Positions 42,974 to 52,797 of a stretch of DNA of 59,034 bases are shown one piece after another (position 1 is the first letter of the stretch; every line of letters starts with the position of its first letter). A model generated the notes under the pieces. It was given only the letters and a program-made list of their open reading frames with translations. It did not search any database and was not told the origin of the DNA. Source of the DNA: Streptomyces malaysiensis subsp. samsunensis (GTDB lineage Bacteria; Actinomycetota; Actinomycetes; Streptomycetales; Streptomycetaceae); the NCBI RefSeq assembly GCF_024519315.1, contig NZ_JANIIC010000064.1, forward strand, positions 1 through 59,034. The letters are read 5' to 3'. The translations under genes and the position numbers were made by a program.

Positions 42974-45135
42974 CGACGGCAGTACTTGAGGTGGGGAGCC
43001 GGGTGCGGTTTGAGGACCGCTCTTGGACGGTGGTGATGCTCGAAGGGGCCCGTGCCCGGCTGGTCGGCTCGGACAACTCCACGGCGACGGTGCTGGTGAG
43101 CTATCTGTTTGCTGCTCCTGGCTTCGAACTCGTTGGAGCGCCCCGCCGCCAGGTGCCTCCGTTCGGGCTCCTGGAGGAACTGCCTGTGCAGGCGCGCGAG
43201 CGTGCTGAAGCCTGGGAGCGGCACGTGCGCGAGGTGGAGACGGGTCTTCCTGTGCCAGGGCAGGGCGGTGTGCCGCGGGCGGAGTTCGATCCGGCGCAGC
43301 GGACTGTGGCGGAACGGGAGGAGGCCAAGGCGGCGGAGTTGACCGCGGCGGGGCAGCCGACGAGTGCTGTGACCGTGCGGCGGATGCGGGCCCGTTACCG
43401 CGAGAAGGGGTTGTGGGGGCTGGTCGACCAGCGCACGGCGCGTAGGCGTTCTGTGGTGGGACGGGCCGATGAGCGTGTGGTCGCTGCGGTCATTCAGGTG
43501 CTGGAGGCGCAGCGGGAACGCTCCAGTGGCACGTTGAGCCGGCTGCGGCGCATGGTCGGGTGGGTTCTGGAGGAAACCCATGGTCCGGGCGTGGTGGAGG
43601 TGCCGCCGGTGACGACGTTCAACCGGCTGGTGCACGCGCTCGCCGATGGCCATGGGCTGCTGGGGTCGGCGGCGCAGCAGCGGCGGCGCACCTCGCGGCC
43701 GGCTCCTCCGTTCACCCCGACTGTGGCCCTGCGGCCGGGTGAGCTGGTGATGCTGGACAGTACGCCGCTGGATGTGCTGGTGGTGCTCGCCGACGGGGTG
43801 ACGGGCTCGGTTGAGTTGTCGATTGCGTTGGACGTGGCAACGCGCAGTATCTGTGCTGCGGTGGTGCGTCCGGTGGGCACAAGATCGGTGGATGCGGCGG
43901 TGCTGCTGGCGCAGATGGTTACGCCCATGCGGATGCGCCCGGGGTGGGAGATGGCGCTGGCGATGTCCCGGTCAGTCATCCCCTATGAGCGGTTGGTGTC
44001 GTTGGATGCGCGGCTGGAAGGGGCAGCGGCCCGGCCGGTGATCATGCCGGAGACGGTGGTGGTCGACCAAGGTGCGGTGTTTGTCTCCCATTCCTTCATT
44101 GCCGCGTGCGAGAACCTGGGGGTGTCCGTTCAGCCGGCGCCGCCGGCCAACGGCCCGGCCAAGGGCCATGTCGAGCGGACGTTCCGCACCATCGGAGACC
44201 GGTTCTCCCAGTACGTGGCCGGCTACAGCGGCTCGGATGTCACCCGGCGCGGCACGGGCGTTGAGGACGAGGCGTGCTGGACGCTTGCGCAGGTGCAGGA
44301 CCTGCTGGATGAATGGCTCGTCGCCGACTGGCAGTACCGCCCGCACGCGTCGCTGCGCCATCCGCTGGCGCCGAAGATCGCCCTGTCGCCGAACGAGATG
44401 TGGGGCGCGCTCGTGGGAGTCACCGGCTATATCCCGGTGCCGCTGAGCGCGGACGACTACATCGAGCTCATGCCCGTCAAGCGGGTGGCCGTCAACGACT
44501 ACGGCATCCGCTTCGACTACCGCACCTACGACCACAAGGTCCTCAATCCGCATCGCGGGGACCGGTCGGGCGCGCCGGACGGCAGATGGGAGGTGCACCA
44601 CAACCCCTACGACCCCAATCAGATCTGGGTGCGGCTGCCCACCGGGTGGGAGGAGGTGCCGTGGATCCACCGCGGCTGTGTCAGCCTGCCCTTCACCGAC
44701 TTCACCTGGCAGCACGTCCGTGCCGCAGTCGAGCGCCGCGGCGACCGCGTCGAGCACGAGCGGCAGCTCGCCCAGTGCCTGGACCGCCTCCTGCGGCGCG
44801 CGAGTAACGGTGCCGGGACTCGCCGCGAGCAGACGGTGGCGGCGCGTGCCAGCGCCGCAGCGTCCCTGGCCCGACCGGCCGTGCCGCAGGCGGTCCCGGA
44901 CCCCGTGGCGGCTCCGACCCTCTCCTACGGCCTGGTGGGCGCTTTCGCCCCGATCGAGGAAGAGGATCAGGAAGGGGAGGCAGGATTCGAGGACGGCTGG
45001 GACGAGGACGACGGCCTGCTGCCCGGCCCCGCTGACGCCGATGAGCCTGCCGGAGGCGAGCGGCCAGACTCCCCCGCCCACGTTCCGCGCCCGTCCCGGA
45101 TCTATGACGCCCACCAGGAAGCAGCACAGTGGTGA
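42970..45135 (+). CDS. tniA: TniA/TnsB-type DDE transposase of element 3
   Basis: 721 residues from the GTG at 42970, which overlaps the TnsA-like stop; the frame is open from 42958. An N-terminal barrel-like region (VGSRVRFEDRSWTVVMLEG) is followed by helix-turn-helix sequence SAVTVRRMRARYREKGLWGL, then the rve core with Asp in LVMLDSTPLDV, Asp in VVVDQGAVFVS and Glu in KGHVERTFRTIG. The C-terminal Mu barrel includes PVKRVAVNDYGIRFDYRTYD, and an acidic tail (EEEDQEGEAG) ends the protein. Similar to Tn5053 TniA and TnsB. It binds the transposon ends and joins them to target DNA. Looks intact. Confidence 0.85.
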   Translation: MTTAVLEVGSRVRFEDRSWTVVMLEGARARLVGSDNSTATVLVSYLFAAPGFELVGAPRRQVPPFGLLEELPVQARERAEAWERHVREVETGLPVPGQGGVPRAEFDPAQRTVAEREEAKAAELTAAGQPTSAVTVRRMRARYREKGLWGLVDQRTARRRSVVGRADERVVAAVIQVLEAQRERSSGTLSRLRRMVGWVLEETHGPGVVEVPPVTTFNRLVHALADGHGLLGSAAQQRRRTSRPAPPFTPTVALRPGELVMLDSTPLDVLVVLADGVTGSVELSIALDVATRSICAAVVRPVGTRSVDAAVLLAQMVTPMRMRPGWEMALAMSRSVIPYERLVSLDARLEGAAARPVIMPETVVVDQGAVFVSHSFIAACENLGVSVQPAPPANGPAKGHVERTFRTIGDRFSQYVAGYSGSDVTRRGTGVEDEACWTLAQVQDLLDEWLVADWQYRPHASLRHPLAPKIALSPNEMWGALVGVTGYIPVPLSADDYIELMPVKRVAVNDYGIRFDYRTYDHKVLNPHRGDRSGAPDGRWEVHHNPYDPNQIWVRLPTGWEEVPWIHRGCVSLPFTDFTWQHVRAAVERRGDRVEHERQLAQCLDRLLRRASNGAGTRREQTVAARASAAASLARPAVPQAVPDPVAAPTLSYGLVGAFAPIEEEDQEGEAGFEDGWDEDDGLLPGPADADEPAGGERPDSPAHVPRPSRIYDAHQEAAQW

Positions 45136-46205
45136 CAGACACCCCTGCCAACAGCACTCTTCATGACGGAGCGAGGGCCGCGGCGTACGCGCCGCCGACC
45201 ACGCGGGACGGCTGGCAGCAGTTCGTCGCCACTCCCCCGCTGCAGCCCCATCCGGCCGCGGACGAGGACTGGTCGCTGGAGGAACGGCTGGACTACCACT
45301 CCCGGTTCGTGGTGCTGACCACCCCGGCCATGGAACGCATCTCCCTGTCGCTGCGGCGCCTGATGCTCCTCAACCGCCGCCAGCAGGGCACCGCACGTCG
45401 CGGCCTGATCGTCTCCGGACCGCCCACCACCGGCAAGACCACCACTCTGCTGGAAATGGGGCGTACCTTCGAACTCGCCGAGCAGCGCCGGCACCCCGGC
45501 CGCACGGACCGCCTGCCCGTGGTCTTCCTGGCCGTCCCTCCGGCCTCCACACCCAAGATGCTGGTCAGCGAATTCGCCCGGTTCCTCGGCATCTCCATCG
45601 CGGCCCGCATGAACCAGGCGCAGATCACCGACGCCGTCTGCCATCTGCTGTGCCTGCTGGAGACGAAGCTGGTCCTCGTGGACGACGTCCACCTGCTCGA
45701 CACCCGCACCCGGTCCGGCGCGGAGACCTCCGACCAGATGAAACACCTCGGCGAGCGCATCCCCGCCACCTTCGTCTACGCCGGCGTCGACGTCGACGTC
45801 GACGTCGACGTCGAAGCCTCTCCCCTGCTCACCTGACCGCGTGGCGCCCAGCTCGCCGGCCGATTCACCCTGGTCCGCAACACCGCGCTGCCCTGCGCCA
45901 CCGACGAGCAACGCGAGATCTGGCGTGGTCTGGTCACCGACATGGAGCAAGCCCTGCGCCTGCGCCACCACACCCCGCACACCCTGGCGCGGCACGCCGA
46001 CTACCTCCACCAGCGCACCGGCGGCGTCATGGGCAGCCTCTCCCACCTCATCCGCGAAGCCGCCCTGACCGCCCTGCTCGACGGCAGCGAAAAGATCACC
46101 AAGAAGCTCCTGGCCGGCATCCAGCTCGACATCCGCGCCGAACAACAAGCCCGCCCGCCCCGAAAACGCCTCCCGCGCCCACGCAGCCACAACGCGGGAT
46201 CCTGA
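45129..46205 (+). pseudogene. tniB: TniB/TnsC-type AAA+ ATPase interrupted by a TGA codon
   Basis: The first 235 codons hold Walker A LIVSGPPTTGKTTTL (about residue 95) and Walker B LVLVDDVHLLDT, then FVYAGVDVDVDVDVE and a TGA at 45834-45836. The same frame continues with RGAQLAGRFTLVRNTALPC and LARHADYLHQRTGGVMGSLS to a stop at 46205, which is the normal TniB C-terminal half. In relatives the interrupted site reads LLTGPRGAQLAGRF, so a single Gly-to-stop change is the likely cause. It also contains an expanded hexamer run. GTG at 45129 or 45132 overlaps TniA. Without readthrough the ATPase lacks its lid. Confidence 0.8.
45786..45815. repeat. GTCGAC hexanucleotide run inside tniB
   Basis: GTCGAC is repeated four times in tandem (45786-45809) followed by GTCGAA. 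In frame it encodes VDVDVDVDVE, where related TniB proteins have one such unit. It lies 18 bases before the premature stop and suggests replication slippage. Confidence 0.75.
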
Positions 46206-46222
46206 CGGAGGTCGGAGCGGCG

Positions 46223-49200
46223 GTGACGAAGACCACCAGCGGACAGCAGGCGCAGCCACCACAGCGCGAGCAGCCCGAACTTTCCGGGCACACAGGGGCT
46301 TGGGGCGCGGTACGGGTAGCGCCGCTGCACGGCGAGACGACGCTGTCCTACATGAGCCGAGTCGCCTCCCGCTACCGGCTCACGGCCAAAGAACTCATCG
46401 GCGCACTCGTGGACGTGGGACGACGCCCCAACCTCTTCACGGTGCGGCCCGACGGCGAAGTCGTCTTCAACGCCGAGGCCAGGGCGGTGGTCACCGCCTT
46501 CTGCCGCATGTCCGAAGAACACCTGCACCATGCCCTGCCAGCCTGGAGCCGGGAAGTCCCCTCGAGCAGGCTCGGGAGCGGGCCGGCCGCCTGGGTCCGC
46601 ACCGCAGCCACCATCCCGCCGACCGGCCCCGGGTGCCGGGCCTGCACCGCGAGGGCCACACAGGGCCGGGATACAGCACGCCGTTACCTCCCACCACACG
46701 CACGGGTCTGCGTCAAACACCAGTGCTGGATGCTGGAAGCACCCGTCGTCGACGGAGCGACGGTCGGGCCCGGGCAGCTGAATCTGCGGCACGTGCCGCA
46801 GATCGCAGCGGCCCAGCGCCGTCACGCACGGCTGCTGCGGCGCTGCCCGCACGCGGCCGAAGCGTTCACTACGGCGCAAGCGATTCTCGCCTCATGGTGG
46901 GACGAGCCCTGGCCGGAAGAGACCATCTGGCCCGACCGGCTGCGGCTGATGGCCGCGGGCAACGGCCTCGCACGGCGTACCGCGGCGCGGGATGCGGTCA
47001 CCTATCCCGAAGCCGTCACGCTGGCCGCGGCCCTGGCCGATACGGGCGTACAGCAGCGACTGCTCGACGAGGCGGGCCGGCATCAGCCGCACTCGCTCGC
47101 CGATGTCCCCCACCTCGTCGACGAACTGGCCCAGCGTCTTGAGCGGCCGTGGATCGCCGGTCGCCTCAGTGTGGTCACAACTGGGCCGCTGAACGCCTGG
47201 GTGCGCGCCTGTGTCCGCACCCGTGCCGGGCACAAACCGAAAACGCGCAGCATGTGGCGCGTCTCCCCACCCCACCGGCCCACCTCGGTTTCCCAGCTCC
47301 TGGCGGAAAGCAGTGACCGGGGCGGGACACCTGTGCAGCCCGAGCCTGCGCCGCTCCCAGACAGCGCCGAAGACGCTGCCCAGGGGTTCGCGCGTGGACT
47401 GCGCCATGCCCGTGCCTATGCCGCCGAGCACGGCCACCTGTGCGCGCCCAACACGGTGCGGGTCGACGGATTCGCCGTCGGCCTGTGGCTCGCCAACCAG
47501 CGCGCCGCAGGACCCGAGCTCGCTCCCGAACGCGCCGCCGCCCTCGACACCCTCGACCCGTGGTGGAACCCGCCCTGGAACCTGTGGTGGCAGCGCATCT
47601 ACCACCGCGCCAAGGCACTGGCGCAGACCGGACAGCCGCTCACCCCCGAACGCGGATTCCCCGGCACCACGGAAAATCTCGGCACCTGGCTCTACGAGCA
47701 GTGCACCAGCTACAGCAGCCTCCACCCCGGACAGCAGCGACTCCTCGCCGAACTCGGCATCACGCAGGAACGAGCGCGTGGCGCAGCGCCCAGGCGCCGG
47801 AATCTCAAGGCAGCCCGGCGCACCGCTGTGGACCACGCCCGCGCCTACGGAAACGAACATGGCCACCTGTGCGCCCCCACCTCCGCACGCCAGAACGGCT
47901 TCCCCATCGGCAAATGGCTGCACAGCCAGCGAGTACGCGCACGACGCGGCCAACTCGACCCCGCACTCGACCAGGCACTGACCGACATCGACTCCCGGTG
48001 GAACCCGCCCTGGCCCACCGACTGGCAACGCGAGCACCACATCGCCCACGCCGCCGTCGCCTCGGGCAGTCTCCTCGATCCCGAAGCCGGATTCCGTAAC
48101 TTCGACGACCTCACCGGGCAGTGGCTGTATACCCAGTGCATCAACTACACCGCCCTCCAGCCCGGCCAACAGCACCTCCTCGCCCACCTCGGCCTCACCA
48201 AACCCCTCGCCGCCACCGCCGTGCCCAACCCGGCCACCCGACACCCGGCCATGGAGACCGGCCTGCACTACGCCCGCACCTGGGCAGCCGAACACGGCAC
48301 CCTCGACCTCTCCCGCACCACCCACCACGCCGGTTTCCCCCTCGGCCGCTGGCTGGTCCGACAACGGCACCAGGCCAACCTCCACCGCGAACTCTTCGAC
48401 ACCCCCTGGCCACACGAAGAGGCCCTCGCCCGCATCGACCCGTACTGGAACCCACCCTGGGGCATGAAATGGCAGCGCCGCTACCAGGCCGCCCGCGCAC
48501 AGCTCACCCCCGACCACGCCCTCGCCCCGAACAAGGGCTTCCCCGGCACACCGGACTGGACCGGACAGTGGCTGTACAACCAGTGCACCGTCTACGACAA
48601 GCTCCACCCCCACCAGCAGCAGCTACTCGCCGACCTGGGCCTCACCGCTCAAAGCGCCCGCACCGCCCAGCCCCGCCGCATCCCCCAAGCCGCAGCCTTC
48701 ACAGCCGGCCTCGCCCACGCCCAAGCCTGGGCCGCCCAGCACGGACACCTCACAGTCACCGGAGACACCCGCCACGACGGCTACCCGCTCGGCACATGGC
48801 TCGCCCACCAACGCAAACGCGCCGCCCGCGGACGGCTGCCCGAGGACCGCGCACAGGCCCTGGCCGCACTCGACCCCTGGTGGAACCCACCCTGGACACC
48901 GCGCTGGCAGCAAGCCTTTCGAACCGCGCGCACCCACACCACCGGCCGGCCCCTGGCCACCACTACCGACCTCGACGCCCTGCCCACAGTCACCTCGAAA
49001 TGGCTGTTCACGCAATGCGCCAGCTACGACAGCCTCGACCATGAGCAGCGCCAGCTACTGGCCGGCATGGGCTTGACCGCTGAACGCGCCCGCGCCCTGG
49101 CCCCACCGCCGAAACCTCCCCAGCCATCCCGTCCGGCCCGCCCCCGTCTGAAGAACTCGCCCTCGTCCATCGCCGTTGGCCTGCCCTACGCCCGGTCCTG

Positions 49201-49735
49201 GGCCGCCCAGCACGGCAACCTCACCTCAGCCGGCTACCGCACCGAACACGACGGCTTCCCCCTCGGATGGTGGCTGTACAAACAACGCCGAGCCGCCTAC
49301 ACCCACCTGAAACGAACCGGCCAGCCCTGGCCCCACCACGACCACCTCGCCGCGCTCGACCCGTGGTGGAACCCGCCCTGGCGCGCCACCTGGAACCACA
49401 GCTGGCACCAAGCCCACGCCCACCACAGCACGGCTCAGTCCTTCCCCAACAACACCACCAAGTGGATCCGCACCCAGCAACGAACCTGGGAACAGCTCCA
49501 CCCCCACCAACAACACCTGATGGGCACCATCGGCATCCACAGCCCCACACCCCTATGCCGCTACAACAGCCACCCAGCGAACCTGACCGACCAACCAACA
49601 GATCTGATCAACACCAACAAGACCAACGCAGAGCAGGAAACCCGCAGTCCACAGGCCCGCCCAGGCCCGACCCGCAAACAACACCAAGCATCTCGCCAGC
49701 ACACACCACACCGCCGGACCCAACCAGCCAACTGA
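46223..49735 (+). CDS. tniQ: TniQ fused to five helicase-associated (HA) domains
   Basis: 1,170 residues from a GTG 17 bases after tniB. Residues 1-~380 are TniQ: RVAPLHGETTLSYMSRVASR near the start, then a zinc finger with GCRACTAR and HARVCVKHQCW. From about residue 390 five repeats of ~145 residues follow (starting near 390, 533, 676, 825 and 984). Each begins like GLRHARAYAAEHGHL, continues FPLGRWLVRQR, then DPWWNPPW...W, and closes with WLYxQCxxYxxLHPxQQxLLA. These are HA-type domains (PF03457-like) otherwise carried by DEAD-like helicases. TniQ proteins choose the target; the HA array would be a DNA-binding extension. The far C-terminus is Gln/Pro/Thr-rich. Confidence 0.75.
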   Translation: MTKTTSGQQAQPPQREQPELSGHTGAWGAVRVAPLHGETTLSYMSRVASRYRLTAKELIGALVDVGRRPNLFTVRPDGEVVFNAEARAVVTAFCRMSEEHLHHALPAWSREVPSSRLGSGPAAWVRTAATIPPTGPGCRACTARATQGRDTARRYLPPHARVCVKHQCWMLEAPVVDGATVGPGQLNLRHVPQIAAAQRRHARLLRRCPHAAEAFTTAQAILASWWDEPWPEETIWPDRLRLMAAGNGLARRTAARDAVTYPEAVTLAAALADTGVQQRLLDEAGRHQPHSLADVPHLVDELAQRLERPWIAGRLSVVTTGPLNAWVRACVRTRAGHKPKTRSMWRVSPPHRPTSVSQLLAESSDRGGTPVQPEPAPLPDSAEDAAQGFARGLRHARAYAAEHGHLCAPNTVRVDGFAVGLWLANQRAAGPELAPERAAALDTLDPWWNPPWNLWWQRIYHRAKALAQTGQPLTPERGFPGTTENLGTWLYEQCTSYSSLHPGQQRLLAELGITQERARGAAPRRRNLKAARRTAVDHARAYGNEHGHLCAPTSARQNGFPIGKWLHSQRVRARRGQLDPALDQALTDIDSRWNPPWPTDWQREHHIAHAAVASGSLLDPEAGFRNFDDLTGQWLYTQCINYTALQPGQQHLLAHLGLTKPLAATAVPNPATRHPAMETGLHYARTWAAEHGTLDLSRTTHHAGFPLGRWLVRQRHQANLHRELFDTPWPHEEALARIDPYWNPPWGMKWQRRYQAARAQLTPDHALAPNKGFPGTPDWTGQWLYNQCTVYDKLHPHQQQLLADLGLTAQSARTAQPRRIPQAAAFTAGLAHAQAWAAQHGHLTVTGDTRHDGYPLGTWLAHQRKRAARGRLPEDRAQALAALDPWWNPPWTPRWQQAFRTARTHTTGRPLATTTDLDALPTVTSKWLFTQCASYDSLDHEQRQLLAGMGLTAERARALAPPPKPPQPSRPARPRLKNSPSSIAVGLPYARSWAAQHGNLTSAGYRTEHDGFPLGWWLYKQRRAAYTHLKRTGQPWPHHDHLAALDPWWNPPWRATWNHSWHQAHAHHSTAQSFPNNTTKWIRTQQRTWEQLHPHQQHLMGTIGIHSPTPLCRYNSHPANLTDQPTDLINTNKTNAEQETRSPQARPGPTRKQHQASRQHTPHRRTQPAN

Positions 49736-49786
49736 TCAGCCCAGTTCAACACCCCAGATGCCGATCAGAACGAACGAACCGCGACA
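49736..49786. repeat. Proposed right end of element 3
   Basis: Reading inward from 49786 on the minus strand: TGTCGCGGTTCGTTCGTTC, then CTGATCGG and CTGATCAG. It shares TGTCGC with the proposed end of element 1 at 40442. The next bases (49787 on) encode the helicase fragment, giving a sharp junction. No matching left terminal repeat was found, so this is provisional. Confidence 0.4.
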
Positions 49787-51662
49787 CCGCGACCCTAAGC
49801 CGGTCCTGGGACTGTCGGAGGAGGCGCTGCGCGGGCGTCGGCTGGCGCTGTTGCAGGCCGCGTTGCTGGAGCACGCGGCGAGGTGGAACCTGAAGACGGT
49901 GATGACGTTCCACCAGCGGGTGGAAGAGGCGGCGGCGTTCGCGGAGAAGCTGCCCAAGACGGCGGCCGAGCTGTACGCCACCGAGGCGTCCGAGCAGGCC
50001 CTGTCCGAGGCCGAGCGGCTGCCGGAGTCGTCGATCGACGCGGAGTTCTACGAGCTGGAGGCAGGCCGTCACGTACCCCCGGACCGGGTATGGTCCGCGT
50101 GGCTGTGCGGCGACCACCTGGTGGCCGAGCGGCGTGAGGCCATCCGCCAGTTCGCCAATGGCGTCGACGCATCCGGCCGCCGGGTGCACCGGGCCTTCCT
50201 CGCCAGCGTTCGCGTGCTCGGTCAGGGCGTCGACATCGTCGGCACACGGGGTGTGGAGGCCGTCTGCTTCGCCGACACCCGCGGCTCCCAGGTCGAGATC
50301 GTCCAGAACATCGGCCGCGCGCTCCGGCCGAACCCGGACGGCTCCACCAAGGTCGCACGGATCATCGTGCCGGTCTTCCTCGAGCCCGGCGAGAACCCGG
50401 AAGACATGGTCGCCAGCGCCTCGTTCCGCCCCCTGGTCGCGGTGCTCCAGGGCCTTCGCTCACACTCCGAACAACTGGTCGAACAGCTCGCCTCCCACGC
50501 CCTCACCCGCAGCCACCAGCAGCGGCGCGTGCACATCCACCGCGACACACAGGGCCGGATCGTCGGCGCCAGCAGCCAGGTCGAGGGCGGCGGTGAGGGC
50601 CGAGAGGACAAGGAGGGCACCGACGGTACTGCCGAGTCCGCACTGCTGCACTTCTCCAGCCCACGCGACCCGGCGACCATCGCCGCGTTCCTGCGCACCC
50701 GGATCTACCGCCCGGAGTCCCTGGTATGGCTCGAGGGATACCAGGCCAGACGGCGCTGGCGGGAAGAGAACGGCATCACCGGACTCCACCCGACCCCCTA
50801 CGACACGGAAACAGCCGTAGCCGTCGGCGGGGGCCGGTTACCGGTCGGGCGCTGGGAGGCCCAGCAGCGCCGCGCGGCCCGCGCCGGGGATCTCGACGCC
50901 TGGCGCCGCGAGCTCCTGGACGAGGACGGCATGGTGTGGGAACCCGGAGAAGAAGCCTGGGAAGCCAAACTGGCCCTCTTCCGCTCCTACCGCCGCGCCC
51001 ACGGACACCTCGCCCCACGGCAGGACGCCCTCTGGGGCGAAACCGATACCGACACCCAGCCCATCGGCCAGCAAGTAGCCAACATCCGCAGAAAGAACGG
51101 CCTGGGCAAGAACCCCAAGCGGGCCGAGACCCGCGCCGCGCAACTCACCGCGATCGATCCCGACTGGGACTGCCCCTGGCCCCTGGACTGGCAACGCCAG
51201 TACCGCATCCTCGCCCAGCTCGCCGAAGACGAACCCGGCGGCCACCTACCCCACATCGCACCCGGCGTACTATTCGAAGGCGACGACCTTGGGCAGTGGC
51301 TCCAGCAGCAAGCAAACAACTGGACGGGCCTGTCCAACGAGCAACAGCAGCGGCTGACCGCACTGGGCATGACACCCGCAGAACGACCCGCCCCCGCGGC
51401 CCACAGCGGCCAGAAAGCAGCGGGGAAGCTGTCAGCGGCCTTCCATCGAAGCGTGGCAGCTCTCGCACAGTACATCGCACGCGAAGGACACCACCGCATC
51501 CCCAGAGGCCACATAGAGGAGATCACAATCAACGGCCACGACACCGCGGTGAGCGTTCGGCTAGGGGTGTTCATGAGCAACACCAAATCCAGGCGGGACA
51601 AGCTCACCGAGCCGCAACGCGCCGCACTGGCCGCCCTCGGACTGAAATGGGCGAGGGCGTAG
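49758..51662 (+). pseudogene. 5'-truncated helicase with helicase-associated domains, copy 2
   Basis: The open frame starts at ATG 49758 inside the transposon end, but helicase homology begins at about 49791 with DPKPVLGLSEEALRGRRLAL and continues TVMTFHQRVEEAAAFAEKLP, VLGQGVDIVGTRG and QNIGRALRPNPDG (motifs V-VI). Two or three HA-type segments follow (YRRAHGHLAPRQDALWGE; DPDWDCPWPLDWQRQY). The first RecA domain with motifs I-III is missing. The C-terminus is complete. It may be transcribed from the transposon but cannot be an active helicase. Compared with copy 1 it keeps about 50 more N-terminal codons, so the two genes were broken at different points of the same region. Confidence 0.75.
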
Positions 51663-51674
51663 AAGCCTCTCAGG

Positions 51675-52256
51675 CTACTGTGCGTCGATGCAGGGCCCTT
51701 GGGCACGGAAGCGCGCGCGGGTTTCCGGCCAGGGTGTCGCGCTGTCGTGGCCGCAGCAGCCGACGCCTCCGCAAAGAGGTCGTGAGTCGCGCGCCGGTCT
51801 GCCGTTGATCAGCGCCACTCGCCCGTACGCCTCGTAGCGCTCGCGGCTGTCCTCGCCGTCCACAAGATCGTTGGCGAGCTCCTGCTTGGTGGAGCGCACG
51901 AGATCCGCGATCGGAACACCCCACCTACTGCGGATCATGGCTACGAGCTGCGCCTTGGAGTGGTCGCGCATCAGAGCGTTTCTCCGCTGGAGCAGCTCGT
52001 TGGCGAGCTCGACTTCGGCTGCGGGAATCGGCGTGATCGAGTCGCGGATGTACTCGGGGTCCTCGTCCGCGTCGAAGATCATGATGCAGGCCGCGTGCGG
52101 TGCGAAGACAACGATCTCATCTGGGTTCTCAGCCTGCGCCTCGGCGGTGGCGCGTACCCAGTTGAGGGCTTCGTGGTAGCTGAGGTGTGTGCCCTGCTCG
52201 CGTGCGGTGCACTGGAGTTCGCGGGCGCGCTGCTGCTCGGTAGTGCGTTTGGTCAT
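51675..52256 (-). CDS. Hypothetical protein (193 aa)
   Basis: ATG at 52256 with GAGAGGA upstream; the frame is open further up but lacks another good start. The product begins MTKRTTEQQRARELQCTARE and contains LSYHEALNWVRATAEAQ, IMIFDADEDPEYIRDSITPI and a final Cys/His pair region LCGGVGCCGHDS. It looks like a small soluble protein with a helical N-terminus. I do not recognise a family. It converges on the truncated helicase (12-base gap) and has no functional partner nearby. Confidence 0.55.
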   Translation of the reverse strand: MTKRTTEQQRARELQCTAREQGTHLSYHEALNWVRATAEAQAENPDEIVVFAPHAACIMIFDADEDPEYIRDSITPIPAAEVELANELLQRRNALMRDHSKAQLVAMIRSRWGVPIADLVRSTKQELANDLVDGEDSRERYEAYGRVALINGRPARDSRPLCGGVGCCGHDSATPWPETRARFRAQGPCIDAQ

Positions 52257-52797
52257 GGACGGGTCCTCTCGGCACCGGGTCCTCGCCCCCACACGGCAAC
52301 CCCGGCTCGATGGATCCTCAAGGTGTTCGTCAAGCGGTCCGTTGATCCCGGAAGACCTTCCACCAGTGTGCCGGGCAGTGTGGGTGTCCGGGTGCGGTGT
52401 GGGCGTCGGCGAAGCCCAGGGCGTCAGCCCTGCGGGCAGGATACCGGCTCGGCCGTCGGCTCTTCCCTTCGTCAGTGAAGGCGGTGGCGTTGTCCTCGTA
52501 CGGGTCGTTCGGCTCATGTGCGTGCCGGACGGCGTCGCGGTCGAGGCGTAGTCGGCGGAACTCTCCCGCCTCAGGGGGGCTCGATACCAGAAGGACAACA
52601 CCGGGATGCCGGCGACGTCCGTCGTGACCCGCGCCGCCAGCTTGTCGCCGGTGCTCGCCCAAGGGCTCGTAGCCTGCGTCAGCCGGCGCTGTCCCGAGAA
52701 TGCAGAAACTGGCAGGCGGGGGCAGATGACGTGGCAGAACTGACGCTACGGACTGCGGGGTGCTGGCCCTGTCGGCTGGCCGCTTGGAGAGACGGAC
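52257..52797. other. Intergenic region upstream of tpg
   Basis: About 540 bases. Open frames in both directions lack ribosome sites and recognisable sequence. A tap gene, which normally precedes tpg, is not here. The promoters of tpg and of the divergent hypothetical gene should be in this stretch. Confidence 0.4.

Larger units (their letters stand above)
42203..49786 (+). mobile_element. Element 3: Tn7/Tn5053-like transposon (TnsA-like, TniA, TniB, TniQ-HA)
   Basis: Four co-directional genes, the first three with GTGA-type overlaps. Proposed right end: inward-reading TGTCGCGGTTCGTTCGTTC from 49786, with a helicase fragment starting at the next bases. The left end was not found; it should lie between the helicase stop at 42146 and the first gene. 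TniB is interrupted, so the element is probably not autonomous as given. Gene set is the TnsABC-TniQ set without any visible cargo. Confidence 0.6.

Noticed and set aside
45786..45815. GTCGAC run as a recombination or CRISPR-like repeat
   Set aside because: It is a short in-frame hexamer run inside tniB without spacers; slippage is enough to explain it.
43972..46262. Minus-strand open frames opposite tniA and tniB
   Set aside because: The DDE and Walker motifs are on the plus strand, and the minus frames are low-complexity.
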